This document shows, piece by piece, positions 43,801-51,576 of a stretch of DNA of 64,000 nucleotides. Each line of letters begins with the position of its first letter. Positions within the stretch are counted from its first letter, which is position 1. Source of the DNA: JAXMCI01 sp046349435 (GTDB lineage Bacteria > Pseudomonadota > Alphaproteobacteria > Dongiales > Dongiaceae). The notes beneath the pieces are model-generated. The model was not told the DNA's origin, made no database searches, and saw nothing but the letters and a program-made list of their open reading frames with translations. The stretch is from positions 119,833-183,832 of the forward strand of contig JAXMCI010000015.1 in the NCBI GenBank assembly GCA_046349435.1. The letters are read 5' to 3'. The translations under genes and the position numbers were made by a program.

Positions 43801-44029
43801 TCATGTCCTGGACGCCGTTGACCTGCTGCTCGATCGGCAGCGCGACGGTGTCGATCAGCGTCTGGGCGCTGGCGCCGGGATAGCGGGTGGTGACCTGGAC
43901 GGTCGGCGGCACGACGTTGGGGTACTGCGCCACCGGCAGCTCGAGCAGCGACACCGCGCCGATCAGGATCATCAGCAGCGCGATGACGTTGGCCAGCACC
44001 GGCCGCTCGATGAAGAACTTCGAGAACAT
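40862..44029 (-). CDS. RND efflux pump inner-membrane permease (HAE1/AcrB type)
   Basis: A 1055-residue RND transporter, full AcrB length. N-terminus MFSKFFIERPVLANVIALLM is typical. The proton-relay aspartates are present in AIGIVVDDAIVVVEG, and the second half has the expected repeat (IVEFARDLRRH, RLRFRPILMTSFAFILGVVP). Two large periplasmic domains contain GYVLIGVQLPDGASLERT-type segments. It exports drugs or lipophilic compounds with the adaptor encoded upstream. No outer-membrane TolC-like gene is adjacent. Confidence 0.95.
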   Translation of the reverse strand: MFSKFFIERPVLANVIALLMILIGAVSLLELPVAQYPNVVPPTVQVTTRYPGASAQTLIDTVALPIEQQVNGVQDMIYMQSTSASDGSYTLTVTFNIGTDLDFAQVLVQNRVASALASLPTAVQAQGVTVQKKSTAILQIVTLSSADDRYDSLFLANYGIINLQPELARLPGVGNVNVFGAGQYAMRIWLDPDLLQARGLTPKDVIDAVQQQSQEVAAGQVGMPPVPTGQNFQYVLNVNGRLDNPDDFGSIIVKVEPGNGGRLTRVRDVGRVELAAQTYSQAFTLNGHPAAGLAIYQLPEANALQVAGAVKAKMQELSRSFPQGLVYGVPFDTTLFVTASIDEVYRTLIEAGILVLVVILLFLQDWRAMLVPATTVPVTIIGAFAAMAAMGFTINLSTLFAIVLAIGIVVDDAIVVVEGAARHIEHGMSGHDAAIKAMSELFGPIIGITLVLMSVFIPAAFLPGLTGQLYRQFALVIAATAVISAVNAATLKPTQCALWLRPSVPPEKRNFFYRGFNRVYDAAERRYAGLIRRMVRHSGLMVAIALGLIVLAGWGISRVPTGFLPIEDQGYVLIGVQLPDGASLERTKAAMAEVGKIAKATPGVDQVINISGVSVLDNNATLANGGVSYVILKDWSQRGKGEDLASLYRNLNAQLDKFEDGASFVLVPPAIQGIGNSGGFTMQTELKDGSFDYPKLGSITRAIIGAGQGQSALQRLSTSFREGTPQFSVTVNRIKAETVGVPVGNVFAALQSYLGSSFIAQFNKFGRVFQVYAQADGSYRSQIDGIRQLKVPNASGQLVPLGTLLDIAPVQGPSLISLYNLYPSATIVGSQAAGFSSGQAMSIMEQIADATLPHGTGYEWTAMSYQEKIVGNQIYYVFGLALLLVYFVLCGQYESWIAPLGVILAVPLALLGTVAALTWLGIANNLYTQIGLILLIALASKNAILIVEFARDLRRHSGTPIEEAAAEAARLRFRPILMTSFAFILGVVPLVMATGAGANARRSIGIAVFSGMLASTLLAVVFVPSFFVVLQRIEERRQNRKAVPPPAAAAPVAQG

Positions 44030-44057
44030 GGGGCCGGGCCCTCCGGATGCCGGGACG

Positions 44058-45260
44058 CTACTGCGCGGACGCGGTCTCGGGCGGCGCCATCTTGGTCCGC
44101 GCCGGATCGACGGTGGCGCCCGGCACCGCCCGCGCGATGCCGCCCACCACCACCCAGTCCTCGGCGCCGAGGCCCGATTCCACGATGCGCAGGCCGTCGG
44201 AGAGCTGGCTGATCTTGATCGGCTTCTGCTCGACCTTGTTGTCCGGGCCCAGCACCAGCACGTAGGGCCCGCGCTGGTCGTTGCCGATGGCGCGGTCGTC
44301 GACCAGGATGGCGTCGGCCTGCTTGCGCAGGCCGATGCGCACCCGCACGAACAGGCCCGGCAGCAGCGCCCCGTTCTTGTTCTCGAGCAGCGCCCGGACG
44401 GTCATCGTGCCGGTGCTCGGGTCGACCTGCGGCGACTGGTAGTCGATCGTCCCCTGGTGCGGGAAGCCGGTCTCGGTCTGCAGCCCGACCTCGACCGGCA
44501 CCGGCCCGATGTCGGCCAGCGTCTTGCCCTTCTTGGCCAGCCCCTCCCTGACCAGCAGCACCTGCCGCTCGCTGACGTTGAAGTAGACGTAGAGCGGCTG
44601 CGACTGGACGATGGTGGCGAGCTTGGTCGGCCCGGCATAGCCGACCAGCGCGCCGACGTCGGCGAGGTGGTTGGTGACGACCCCGTCGAACGGCGCCATC
44701 ACCTGGGTGTAGCCGAGGTTGATCTTGGCGACCTCGGCATTGGCCTTGGCCTGGTCGAGCGCCGCCTGCACCTCGCCGAGCTTGGCGCGCGCCTGGTCGA
44801 CCACCGACTGCGAGGCATATTGCTGCTTGCCCAGGGTCGACTGCCGGTAGTACTCGGCCTGCGCCTGGGCCAGCGAGGCCTCCTGCTGGGCGACCGCGGC
44901 CTTGGCCTGGTCGTACTGCGCCTGGTAGGGCGGCGGCTCGATGACGAACAGCACGTCGCCTTTCTTCACCGCCTGGCCGTCCTTGTACCTGATCTCCGTC
45001 AGGTATCCCGCGATGCGCGCCTCGAGGTCGACGGCGTTGTAGGCGTCGGTGTTGCCGGTCAGCTCGAGATAGAGCGTCGCCGGCCCCTTCACCGGCTGGG
45101 CTACCGTCACCTTGGGCGGCGGCGGCGGGACGTAGGCGTCCTGCTTGCCGCAGCCGGCGAGCAGGGCCGCCAGCGCGACGGCCGGTACCAGCGCGCGGCG
45201 CGGGCCGCGGACGGAGCGGAGCACGCCGCCCCCGCTCGACCGGTCGGACAGAGACAGCAT
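44058..45260 (-). CDS. RND efflux periplasmic adaptor (membrane fusion protein)
   Basis: A 400-residue adaptor with a lipobox (ALAALLAGC, Cys37), so it is anchored in the inner membrane. It has the split biotinyl-lipoyl domain (ARIAGYLTEIRYKDGQAVKKG and APFDGVVTNHLADVGALVG), an alpha-hairpin of about 60 residues between them (coiled, Ala/Gln-rich) and the beta-barrel domain. It pairs with the RND permease 28 bases downstream. Tetracistronic or longer transcription into the lipid genes is likely. Confidence 0.93.
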   Translation of the reverse strand: MLSLSDRSSGGGVLRSVRGPRRALVPAVALAALLAGCGKQDAYVPPPPPKVTVAQPVKGPATLYLELTGNTDAYNAVDLEARIAGYLTEIRYKDGQAVKKGDVLFVIEPPPYQAQYDQAKAAVAQQEASLAQAQAEYYRQSTLGKQQYASQSVVDQARAKLGEVQAALDQAKANAEVAKINLGYTQVMAPFDGVVTNHLADVGALVGYAGPTKLATIVQSQPLYVYFNVSERQVLLVREGLAKKGKTLADIGPVPVEVGLQTETGFPHQGTIDYQSPQVDPSTGTMTVRALLENKNGALLPGLFVRVRIGLRKQADAILVDDRAIGNDQRGPYVLVLGPDNKVEQKPIKISQLSDGLRIVESGLGAEDWVVVGGIARAVPGATVDPARTKMAPPETASAQ

Positions 45261-45345
45261 GCGAGACCCCCTGGGACCGGGGGCGGAGCACCGCCGCCGG
45301 TTGCGCGCAATCCAAGCCGCGCGGACTATAACAGAGACACGACCG

Positions 45346-46701
45346 TCATGCGCGGGCGATCAGGGCGAAAGGCGGCGGGTGGTCGGGCTGGGTGGTGATC
45401 ACCGCCTGGGGCAGGACCGGACGCGCATCGGCCAGCGCCAGGCGGAAGCGGCGCAGCAGCTGCGCCAGCACCAGCGTCGCCTCGGTCAGCGCGAACTGCG
45501 CGCCGATGCACACCCGCGGCCCGATGCCGAAGGGCAGGTAGGCGAAGCGGTCGACCGCCGGGGCGCCGGGCATGAAGCGCTCGGGATCGAAGGCGTTGGG
45601 CGAAGGCCACAGCCGGCGGTGGCGGTGCAGCACCCAGGGGGAGATCATCATCAGCGTGCCCGGCGCGATCGCCCGGTCGCCGATCGCGTCGCGGCCGATC
45701 GCCTGGCGGACCATGAGATAGGCGGGCGGGTAGAGGCGCAGCGTCTCGCTGACCACCGCACGGATCCAGGGCAGCGACTCCATCGACGCCGCCTCGCCCG
45801 CGCCGGCCGCCTCGGCCGCCGCCCGCTCCTGCGCCGCCGGGGCCGAGGCCAGCAGGTAGCAGGACCAGAACAGGGTCACCGCCGTGGTCTCGTGCCCGGC
45901 GACCAGCATCGTCGCCACCTGGTCGCGCAGCTCGACCGGCGCGAAGCCGGCCCCTGTCTCCGGGTCGCGCGCCGCCAGCAGCAGGTCGAGCAGGTCGCGC
46001 GGCGCGGCGTCGGCGGGCAGCGCCAGCCGCTCGGCGATCACCCGCTCGATCAGCCCCATCCAGCCGCGGCCGAAGCGCCGCCGCGCCAGGTCGCGCAAGG
46101 TCGGCACCTCGATCGGCAGGATCAGGTCGAGCGGGTAGGGCCGGCCGAGCCGGGCGGCGTAGCGGGTGAGCCGGTCGCGCAGCTCGACGCCATGGCGGCC
46201 CATCTCCAGCGAGAACATCGAGCGGCCGGCGATCTCCAGCGCCAGCCGCTGCATGACGGCGAGCAGGTCGACCGGCTGCGGCGCTCCGCCCAGCCGGTCG
46301 ACCGCCTCGGCCGCCGCCGTGGCGACGTGGCGGGCGAGCAGCGGCAGGGTGCGCGGCGCGAAGGCCGGCGCCAGCGTGCGGCGCTGGTGGCGCCACGCCT
46401 CGCCCTCGCTGAGGAACAGGCCGCGGCCGATGATCGGCTGCAGGATGCGCAGGGTCGCCGGGGTGCGCCGGTAGTTGTCGGTGTTCTCCATCAGCACCCG
46501 GCGGATCGCCGGCGGGCTGTTGAGCAGCAGCCGCGGGCGGCCGAAGAACCGGCCCTCGAGCAGCGTCTCGTCATAGGCCCGCGACGACCAGGCGGTCAGC
46601 GCGTTGCGGCGCATCGCCCGGGCCATCGCCACGACGTTGAGCGGCGCCGCCGGCGGCACCGGGAAGGGCGGGACGAAGAGCTCGGCCTGGGTCATCGCCA
46701 C
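45346..46701 (-). CDS. cytochrome P450
   Basis: A 451-residue soluble P450. The heme cysteine (about residue 398) lies in FGIGPRVCIG, the oxygen-binding I-helix reads MLVAGHETTAVTL, the K-helix is SETLRLYPPAYL, and the meander FDPERFMPG follows. It resembles bacterial fatty acid or terpenoid hydroxylases (CYP102/CYP1xx-like) but has no fused reductase, and no ferredoxin is adjacent. It lies 85 bases before the RND adaptor on the same strand. Substrate unknown. Confidence 0.93.
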   Translation of the reverse strand: MAMTQAELFVPPFPVPPAAPLNVVAMARAMRRNALTAWSSRAYDETLLEGRFFGRPRLLLNSPPAIRRVLMENTDNYRRTPATLRILQPIIGRGLFLSEGEAWRHQRRTLAPAFAPRTLPLLARHVATAAAEAVDRLGGAPQPVDLLAVMQRLALEIAGRSMFSLEMGRHGVELRDRLTRYAARLGRPYPLDLILPIEVPTLRDLARRRFGRGWMGLIERVIAERLALPADAAPRDLLDLLLAARDPETGAGFAPVELRDQVATMLVAGHETTAVTLFWSCYLLASAPAAQERAAAEAAGAGEAASMESLPWIRAVVSETLRLYPPAYLMVRQAIGRDAIGDRAIAPGTLMMISPWVLHRHRRLWPSPNAFDPERFMPGAPAVDRFAYLPFGIGPRVCIGAQFALTEATLVLAQLLRRFRLALADARPVLPQAVITTQPDHPPPFALIARA

Positions 46702-46747
46702 AGCATGCCGCCGCCGCGCCGCCGGCGCCAGCCCGTGCCGCCGCGCC

Positions 46748-47125
46748 TCAGAAGCCGCTGCGGCCGAGCCAGACGCCGAGCAGCGCCGCCAGCGAGACGA
46801 TGGCCAGCGTGCCGTTGATCAGGACGAGCAGGGGCGCCGGGATGCGCCGCACCGTCGGCTGCGGCGGGGGCGCGCCGGGGAACAGCTGGCGCCACACCGC
46901 GGCGCAGAAGCAGAAGGCGCTGAACAGCACCAGCAGGGTGCCGGCGCCGACGATCATCCATTCCGGCACCAGCCCGGCGAGCAGCTTCTTGGTGCCGACC
47001 CCGGCGGCCAGCGACCCCAGCCCGAGCTGCACCCAGGAGGCATAGGTCCGCTCCGCCGCCAGCACGGTGCGGTCGGCGGCCAGCACGGTCCGCCGCTCGG
47101 CTTCCTCCTCGCTTCGGCTCGGCAT
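46748..47125 (-). CDS. DUF202 (YidH-type) membrane protein
   Basis: A 125-residue protein with three hydrophobic segments and the DUF202 signature AAERTYASWVQLGLGSLAAG following a short acidic/Arg cytoplasmic start. Members (YidH, YidG) are inner-membrane proteins of unknown role. It is first in the minus-strand run leading to the P450 and RND genes, 46 bases before the P450. Confidence 0.85.
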   Translation of the reverse strand: MPSRSEEEAERRTVLAADRTVLAAERTYASWVQLGLGSLAAGVGTKKLLAGLVPEWMIVGAGTLLVLFSAFCFCAAVWRQLFPGAPPPQPTVRRIPAPLLVLINGTLAIVSLAALLGVWLGRSGF

Positions 47126-47135
47126 GGTCCTGCGC

Positions 47136-47150
47136 TGCTCCGCCGGAGCA
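47136..47150. promoter_or_regulatory. short palindrome in divergent gap
   Basis: TGCTCC-GCC-GGAGCA is a perfect 6-base inverted repeat 11 bases upstream of the DUF202 start, in the 119-base divergent region shared with the SDR gene. It may be an operator; there is no other evidence. Confidence 0.25.
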
Positions 47151-47244
47151 ACAGCCGCAGCGGCACCGGGGTTGCCGGGGTGGCGGGCGCGCCGGCGGCG
47201 GGCGATGATGCCGCCCCACGGCAGCGGCGGGGGCGGAGGCGGCG

Positions 47245-47994
47245 ATGGCGGAGAAGGCGATCCTGATCACCGGCGGCAGCCGCGGCATCGGCCGGGCGAC
47301 CGCCATCCTGGCGGCGCGCCGCGGCTGGTCGGTGGCGATCGGCTATGCCCGGGACGCGGCGGCGGCCGCCGAGACGCTGGCGGCGATCGAGGCGGCCGGC
47401 GCCGCCGGGCTGGCGCTGCGGGCCGACGTCGCCGTCGAGGCCGAGCTGGTCGCCCTGTTCGATGCCGCGGCGGCGCGGTTCGGCGGGCTCGACGGGGTGG
47501 TCAACAACGCCGCCATCGTCGCCCCGGCCGCCTGCCTCGCCGACATGACCGCCGAGCGGCTCCGCCGCATCTTCGAGGTCGACGTTCTCGGCGCCTATCT
47601 CTGCGCCCGCGAGGCGGCGCGGCGTCTGTCGCGCGACCGCGGCGGCCGCGGCGGCGCCCTGGTCAACGTCTCGTCGGCCGCCGCCCGGCTCGGCGCGCCC
47701 TTCGAGTATGTCGACTATGCCGGCGCCAAGGGCGCCATGGACACAATGACCATCGGGCTGGCCCGCGAGCTCGGGCCGCAGGGCGTCCGGGTCAACGCCG
47801 TGCGCCCCGGCCTGATCGAGACCGAGATCCATGCCAGCGGCGGCCGCCCCGACCGCGCGGCGCGGCTCGGCCGCGACACCCCGCTCGGCCGTGCCGGCCG
47901 CGCCGAGGAGGTCGCCGAGGCGATCCTCTGGCTGCTCTCCGACGCCGCCTCCTACGTCACCGGCGCGCTGCTCGACGTCGCCGCCGGGCGGTAG
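47245..47994 (+). CDS. SDR-family oxidoreductase
   Basis: A 249-residue classical short-chain dehydrogenase. The cofactor site is ITGGSRGIGRA; NNAAIV stabilises the sheet; the catalytic Ser and YxxxK are in NVSSAAARLG and YVDYAGAKGA; the C-terminal RVNAVRPGLIETEIHA is typical. Arg13-type residues after the Gly motif suggest NADP preference. Close relatives include glucose dehydrogenase- and FabG-like enzymes; the substrate is not determinable. Confidence 0.92.
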   Translation: MAEKAILITGGSRGIGRATAILAARRGWSVAIGYARDAAAAAETLAAIEAAGAAGLALRADVAVEAELVALFDAAAARFGGLDGVVNNAAIVAPAACLADMTAERLRRIFEVDVLGAYLCAREAARRLSRDRGGRGGALVNVSSAAARLGAPFEYVDYAGAKGAMDTMTIGLARELGPQGVRVNAVRPGLIETEIHASGGRPDRAARLGRDTPLGRAGRAEEVAEAILWLLSDAASYVTGALLDVAAGR

Positions 47995-48058
47995 CCGCCC
48001 TCTCGATATTCGCGGCGGCGACGCCATCTCAGTGGCAAGCCGCAAGGGGACCTCCGCG

Positions 48059-48301
48059 ATGAACCGATTCCGCACCGCCTTCCTGCTGCTGGCGCTGGCG
48101 CCGGCGGCCGCCTTCGCCGGCAACGGGTCGGACCAGCAGGCCAAGCGCGACATCCGCGAGCTGCACGAGCGCTACAAGGATTTCTACGATTCGGACCGGC
48201 CGAAGGCGCAATGCCCGAAATACCCGCCGATCACCTGCACGCCGCCGCTCGACCCGCTGCTCGCCCCGTGTTGCCCGGGGATGGCCCCGACCGGCCAGTA
48301 G
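48059..48301 (+). CDS. small exported Cys/Pro-rich protein
   Basis: An 80-residue protein with a clear signal peptide (RTAFLLLALAPAAAFA, cleavage before GNG). The mature 60 residues are charged, then Pro/Cys-rich, with four cysteines (CPKYPPITC and APCCPG) that could form two disulfides. The ATG at 48059 fits. I do not recognise the family. It stands alone between the SDR and the DUF1185 pair. Confidence 0.6.
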   Translation: MNRFRTAFLLLALAPAAAFAGNGSDQQAKRDIRELHERYKDFYDSDRPKAQCPKYPPITCTPPLDPLLAPCCPGMAPTGQ

Positions 48302-48355
48302 GCGGGGCCCAGGCGGGGCCGAGGCGGGGCCGGTCCGGGCGAGACAAGCCCGCCC

Positions 48356-48405
48356 GGAGCCGCTAGGCTCGCGCCCGGTCGGAGCCGCCAGGCTCCGGCC
48401 CGGTC
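48356..48405. repeat. 25-base imperfect tandem repeat
   Basis: Two adjacent 25-base units (48356-48380 and 48381-48405) begin GGAGCCGCTAGGCTCGC and GGAGCCGCCAGGCTCCG; both end CCCGGTC. The second unit contains the hairpin GGAGCC-GCCA-GGCTCC. Immediately before them, 48301-48332 carries three copies of GCGGGGCC. These low-complexity repeats fill the 138-base gap before the DUF1185 pair. Confidence 0.7.
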
Positions 48406-48439
48406 GCCACAGCCGTGCCCAGGGAGCCAGGCGGGAGCC

Positions 48440-49021
48440 ATGGACGTCGAGATCCGCAAGTACCTGACCACCGTCGAGGAGATCTTCCACGAGGGCGGCC
48501 CCAAGCCGTCGCGGCCGCTGCGCCGCGCCGCCGTCTGCGCGGTGATCCGCAACCCCTATGCCGGGCGCTACGAGCCCGACATCCTGCCGCTGATGGAGGC
48601 GCTGAAGCCGCTCGGCCTGGAGATGGCGCGGCGCCTGGTGGCGGCGCTGGGCGGCGACGCCAAGGCGGTCGAGGGCTACGGCAAGGGCGCCATCGTCGGC
48701 GCCGCCGGCGAGCTCGAGCATGGCGCGCTCTGGCATTCGCCCGGCGGCTATGCGATGCGCGAGGTGCTGGGCGGCGCCAAGGCGATCGTGCCCTCGACCA
48801 AGAAGGTCGGCGGCCCGGGCACCCGGCTCGACATCCCGGTCACCCACATAAACGCCTCCTACGTGCGCAGCCATTTCGACGCCATGGAGGTCGGCATGCC
48901 CGACGCGCCACGGCCGGACGAGATGCTGGTCGCCCTGGTGATGACCACCGGGCCGCGCATCCACCACCGCGCCGGCGGGCTGCAGGCGGCGGAGATCAAG
49001 GGGGAGGACGGGCTGCGATGA
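48440..49021 (+). CDS. amino acid synthesis family protein (DUF1185)
   Basis: A 193-residue protein of the DUF1185/AA_synth family. Its features: AAVCAVIRNPYAGRYEPDI near residue 35, GYGKGAIVGAAGELEHGALW, VPSTKKVGGPGTRLDIPVTH and RSHFDAMEVGMPDAPRPDE. The family name comes from genetic context; no activity has been proven that I know of. The next gene, overlapping by four bases, is a paralogue, so they probably form a heteromer. Confidence 0.88.
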   Translation: MDVEIRKYLTTVEEIFHEGGPKPSRPLRRAAVCAVIRNPYAGRYEPDILPLMEALKPLGLEMARRLVAALGGDAKAVEGYGKGAIVGAAGELEHGALWHSPGGYAMREVLGGAKAIVPSTKKVGGPGTRLDIPVTHINASYVRSHFDAMEVGMPDAPRPDEMLVALVMTTGPRIHHRAGGLQAAEIKGEDGLR

Positions 49022-49602
49022 GCGCCGAGATCCGCAAGCTGGTGGTGCTGGTCGAGGAGACCCGCCGCGAGGCCGGCAAATCGGTCGAGCCGCCGACCCG
49101 CAAGGCGGCCGCCATCGCCGTCATCCGCAACCCCTTCGCCGGCCGCTACGCCGAGGATCTGGAGGCGCTGATGGCGATCGGCGAGGAGCTCGGCGGCCTG
49201 CTCGGCCGGCGCGCCGTGGCGGCGCTCGGCGTCGCGCCGGGAGCGATCGAGAGCTACGGCAAGGCCGCCATCGTCGGCGAGGCGGGCGAGCTCGAGCATG
49301 CCGCGGCGATCCTCCATCCCCGCCTCGGCAAGCCGCTGCGCGAGGCGGTCGAGAAGGGCGCCGCGCTGGTGCCCTCGGCCAAGAAGATGGGCGGGCTGGG
49401 ATCGCCGATCGACGTGCCGCTCGGCCACAAGGACGCCGCCTTCGTGCGCAGCCACTTCGACGCCATCGAGGTCCGCCTGCCCGACGCGCCGCGCGCCGAC
49501 GAGATCCTGGTCGCCGTCGCGGTCACCGACAGCGGCCGGCCGCTGCCGCGGGTCGGCGGGCTGCAGAAGCACGAGGTCAAGGGCCAGGACGGGCTGCGCT
49601 GA
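49018..49602 (+). CDS. amino acid synthesis family protein (DUF1185), second copy
   Basis: A 194-residue paralogue of the preceding gene with the same landmarks: AAIAVIRNPFAGRYAEDLEA, SYGKAAIVGEAGELEHAAAI, VPSAKKMGGLGSPIDVPLGH and FVRSHFDAIEVRLPDAPRAD. Several residues between the blocks differ, so the copies are old rather than a fresh duplication. Start codon overlaps the first gene's stop (ATGA). Function unknown. Confidence 0.88.
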   Translation: MSAEIRKLVVLVEETRREAGKSVEPPTRKAAAIAVIRNPFAGRYAEDLEALMAIGEELGGLLGRRAVAALGVAPGAIESYGKAAIVGEAGELEHAAAILHPRLGKPLREAVEKGAALVPSAKKMGGLGSPIDVPLGHKDAAFVRSHFDAIEVRLPDAPRADEILVAVAVTDSGRPLPRVGGLQKHEVKGQDGLR

Positions 49603-49660
49603 CGGGCGGGCGGCGGCGCTCCGGCAGACGGCGCGGCCGATCCCGGCCGGCCCCGGGGCG

Positions 49661-50149
49661 ATGCAGCCGCTCCGCGATCTCGAGATCCTGCTGCTGCTGA
49701 CGCTGGCCAACGGCACGCCGGTGATCGCCGCCCGGCTGCTCGGCAGCCGGTTCGCCTGGCCGCTCGACGGCGGGCTGGTCCTCCCCGACGGCCGGCCGCT
49801 GCTCGGCCGCTCCAAGACGCTGCGCGGCCTCGTCCTGGCGCTCGCCGCGACGGCCGCCGGCGCGGCGCTGCTCGGGCTGGGCTGGCGGCTGGGGCTCGCG
49901 GTCGGCGCGCTGGCCATGGCCGGCGACCTGCTGTCGAGCTTCGTCAAGCGCCGGCTCGGCCTGGCCTCCAGCAGCCAGGCGCTGGGCCTCGACCAGGTGC
50001 CGGAATCGCTGCTGCCGCTGCTCGCCTGCCGCGTCCTGCTCGGCCTCGGCTGGCTCGACGTCGCGGTCCTGGTCGGCGTGTTCCTGGTCGGCGAGCTGCT
50101 GGTCTCGCGCCTGCTCTACCGGCTGCACATCCGCGACCGGCCCTACTGA
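49661..50149 (+). CDS. CDP-archaeol synthase-like membrane protein
   Basis: A 162-residue membrane protein with four or five helices and CarS (PF01864) landmarks: ANGTPVIAARLLG, GRSKTLRGLVLAL, AGDLLSSFVKRRLGL and LGLDQVPESLLP. In archaea CarS transfers CTP to an unsaturated ether lipid; bacterial members are of uncertain substrate. Presence here, separate from the CdsA-like gene at 39.2 kb, suggests another CDP-activated lipid. The gene ends seven bases into the convergent metallophosphatase. Confidence 0.82.
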   Translation: MQPLRDLEILLLLTLANGTPVIAARLLGSRFAWPLDGGLVLPDGRPLLGRSKTLRGLVLALAATAAGAALLGLGWRLGLAVGALAMAGDLLSSFVKRRLGLASSSQALGLDQVPESLLPLLACRVLLGLGWLDVAVLVGVFLVGELLVSRLLYRLHIRDRPY

Positions 50150-51090
50150 GCCGGCCCGCGCTCCAGCCGGTGCAGCGTGATCTCCGGCCGGCAGTTGAAG
50201 CGCACCGGCACCACCGAGGAGCCGCAGCCGACCGAGGTGTAGCCGATCATCGCGTGATAGCGCCACGCGCCGGCGCCGTACCGCCGCGGCAGCCGCGAAT
50301 CGAGCGTGATCGGCACGGCCCCGGGCAGGCAGATCTGCCCGCCATGGGTATGGCCGGCGAGCAGCAGGTCGAAATCGGCGTGCGCCGCCTGGCGGTAGAT
50401 CTCCGGGGTGTGCGACAGCAGGATCGAGAACTCCTCGTGCGGGATGCCCAAGGCGGCCTTCTCGATGTTGTCGGCCCAGAAATAGTGGGCGTCGTCGATG
50501 CCGGCGAGGTGGATGCGCGCGCCGCCCCGCTCGATCGCGACATGCTCGTTGAGCAGCAGGCGGATGCCCATCGCCTCGATGCCCGGCACCATGCGCACGG
50601 AATCGTGGTTGCCGAGCACGCCGTAGACCGGACCCCCGATATGCGAGCGCAGGTCCGCCAGCGCCGCCAGCGTCGGCTCGATCGGGCCGAAGGTGCGGCC
50701 GCGATAGTCGCCGGTCAGCACGCAGAGATCGTAGGCGAGGCCGGACAGCATCGCCGTCACCTGGCGCATGGCGCCCGGGTTGAGGTCGAGATGCAGGTCG
50801 CTGAGATGCAGGATGGTGAAGCCGTGGAAGGGCTGCGGCAGCGCCGGCGAGACCACCCGGTTGCGCAGCAGCTCGACGCGCTCGGCGTTGCGGTGGCCGC
50901 GTCCGTAGAGGCCGGTCAGCCGCAGGACGGCGCGGATCAGCCCGTGGATCGAGTACCAGTTCTCGATGTGGAAGAGGTGGCGCCCGCGGCGGAAGACCTG
51001 CGCCTCGTGGTCGGCCTCCAGGCCCAGCCGCTGCCGGGCATGGATCCGGCCCAGCCGGCGCTGCAGCTCCGCGTCTATATCCGGCTTCAT
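50143..51090 (-). CDS. metallophosphoesterase, YkuE-like
   Basis: A 315-residue calcineurin-type phosphoesterase. Metal-binding blocks are complete: HLSDLHLDLN, LTGDYRGRTFG, VLGNHDSVRM, LLSHTPEI and LAGHTHGGQICLPG. It resembles YkuE-type enzymes acting on lipid-linked phosphates such as UDP-diacylglucosamine or related molecules. No signal or membrane anchor is seen; the first 90 residues are a helical extension. It converges on the CarS-like gene with a seven-base overlap. Confidence 0.9.
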   Translation of the reverse strand: MKPDIDAELQRRLGRIHARQRLGLEADHEAQVFRRGRHLFHIENWYSIHGLIRAVLRLTGLYGRGHRNAERVELLRNRVVSPALPQPFHGFTILHLSDLHLDLNPGAMRQVTAMLSGLAYDLCVLTGDYRGRTFGPIEPTLAALADLRSHIGGPVYGVLGNHDSVRMVPGIEAMGIRLLLNEHVAIERGGARIHLAGIDDAHYFWADNIEKAALGIPHEEFSILLSHTPEIYRQAAHADFDLLLAGHTHGGQICLPGAVPITLDSRLPRRYGAGAWRYHAMIGYTSVGCGSSVVPVRFNCRPEITLHRLERGPAQ

Positions 51091-51576
51091 CGGCCGAGCA
51101 TGGGCCCCGGCGCCGCGGGCGGTCAAGCCGGGCGCCGCCGGGGCTCCCCGCCGCGCCCTCGACTCCGGCCCGGCCGGTGTGGGAATATATGCCGGCGGGA
51201 GCGGCGGCCCTCGGGGGCGCCCGAGCACGGCCGACGCGCCCCCGCGAATCCGCCCGGCACGCACCGGGCGGCCCGGCCGCGCCGGTGCACCGGCGGGGGC
51301 CGGGGGCGCGATCGCAGGGTGCGGCGCCAGATCCGCCTCCCTGCCGCGAGCTGCCACCCCAGACGGTCGGCGGCGCGTCGCCGGCCTGAAAGGCATTGCT
51401 CCCATGCGTGTCGTTCGGGTCGTCGTCCAGATCCGGGTCGACCTCGTCGCGCTGCTGCTCGCGGCAGTCGCGGCGCTGGCCGTCCTCGGCTAGACGAGGC
51501 GGCCGGGCCCGCGCGCCTGGTCCCGCCGCCTCGGCGGCGGTTCCGTCGCGCGGCGGCGATCGTGGTATAAGAGGCG
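51091..51576. other. intergenic region, one possible tiny peptide
   Basis: 485 bases without a recognised gene, as GC-rich as its surroundings. It carries a possible 29-codon frame at 51404-51493 (MRVVRVVVQIRVDLVALLLA, then AVAALAVLG), a Val/Ala/Leu-rich single-helix peptide with AAAGG 13 bases before its ATG. It could be a small membrane peptide or chance. No hairpin or RNA gene was identified. Confidence 0.4.
51404..51493 (+). CDS. possible single-helix membrane peptide
   Basis: A 29-residue frame with a basic start and a hydrophobic segment (VDLVALLLAAVAALAVLG). The length and composition fit a small membrane peptide. Support is only the reading frame, a weak upstream purine run and hydrophobicity, so it may be fortuitous in such GC-rich sequence. 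Confidence 0.25.
   Translation: MRVVRVVVQIRVDLVALLLAAVAALAVLG

Noticed and set aside
40604..44212. A 1202-codon open frame antisense to the RND permease
   Set aside because: It lies opposite a conserved 1055-residue RND gene and encodes Asp/Arg/His-rich sequence with no domain.
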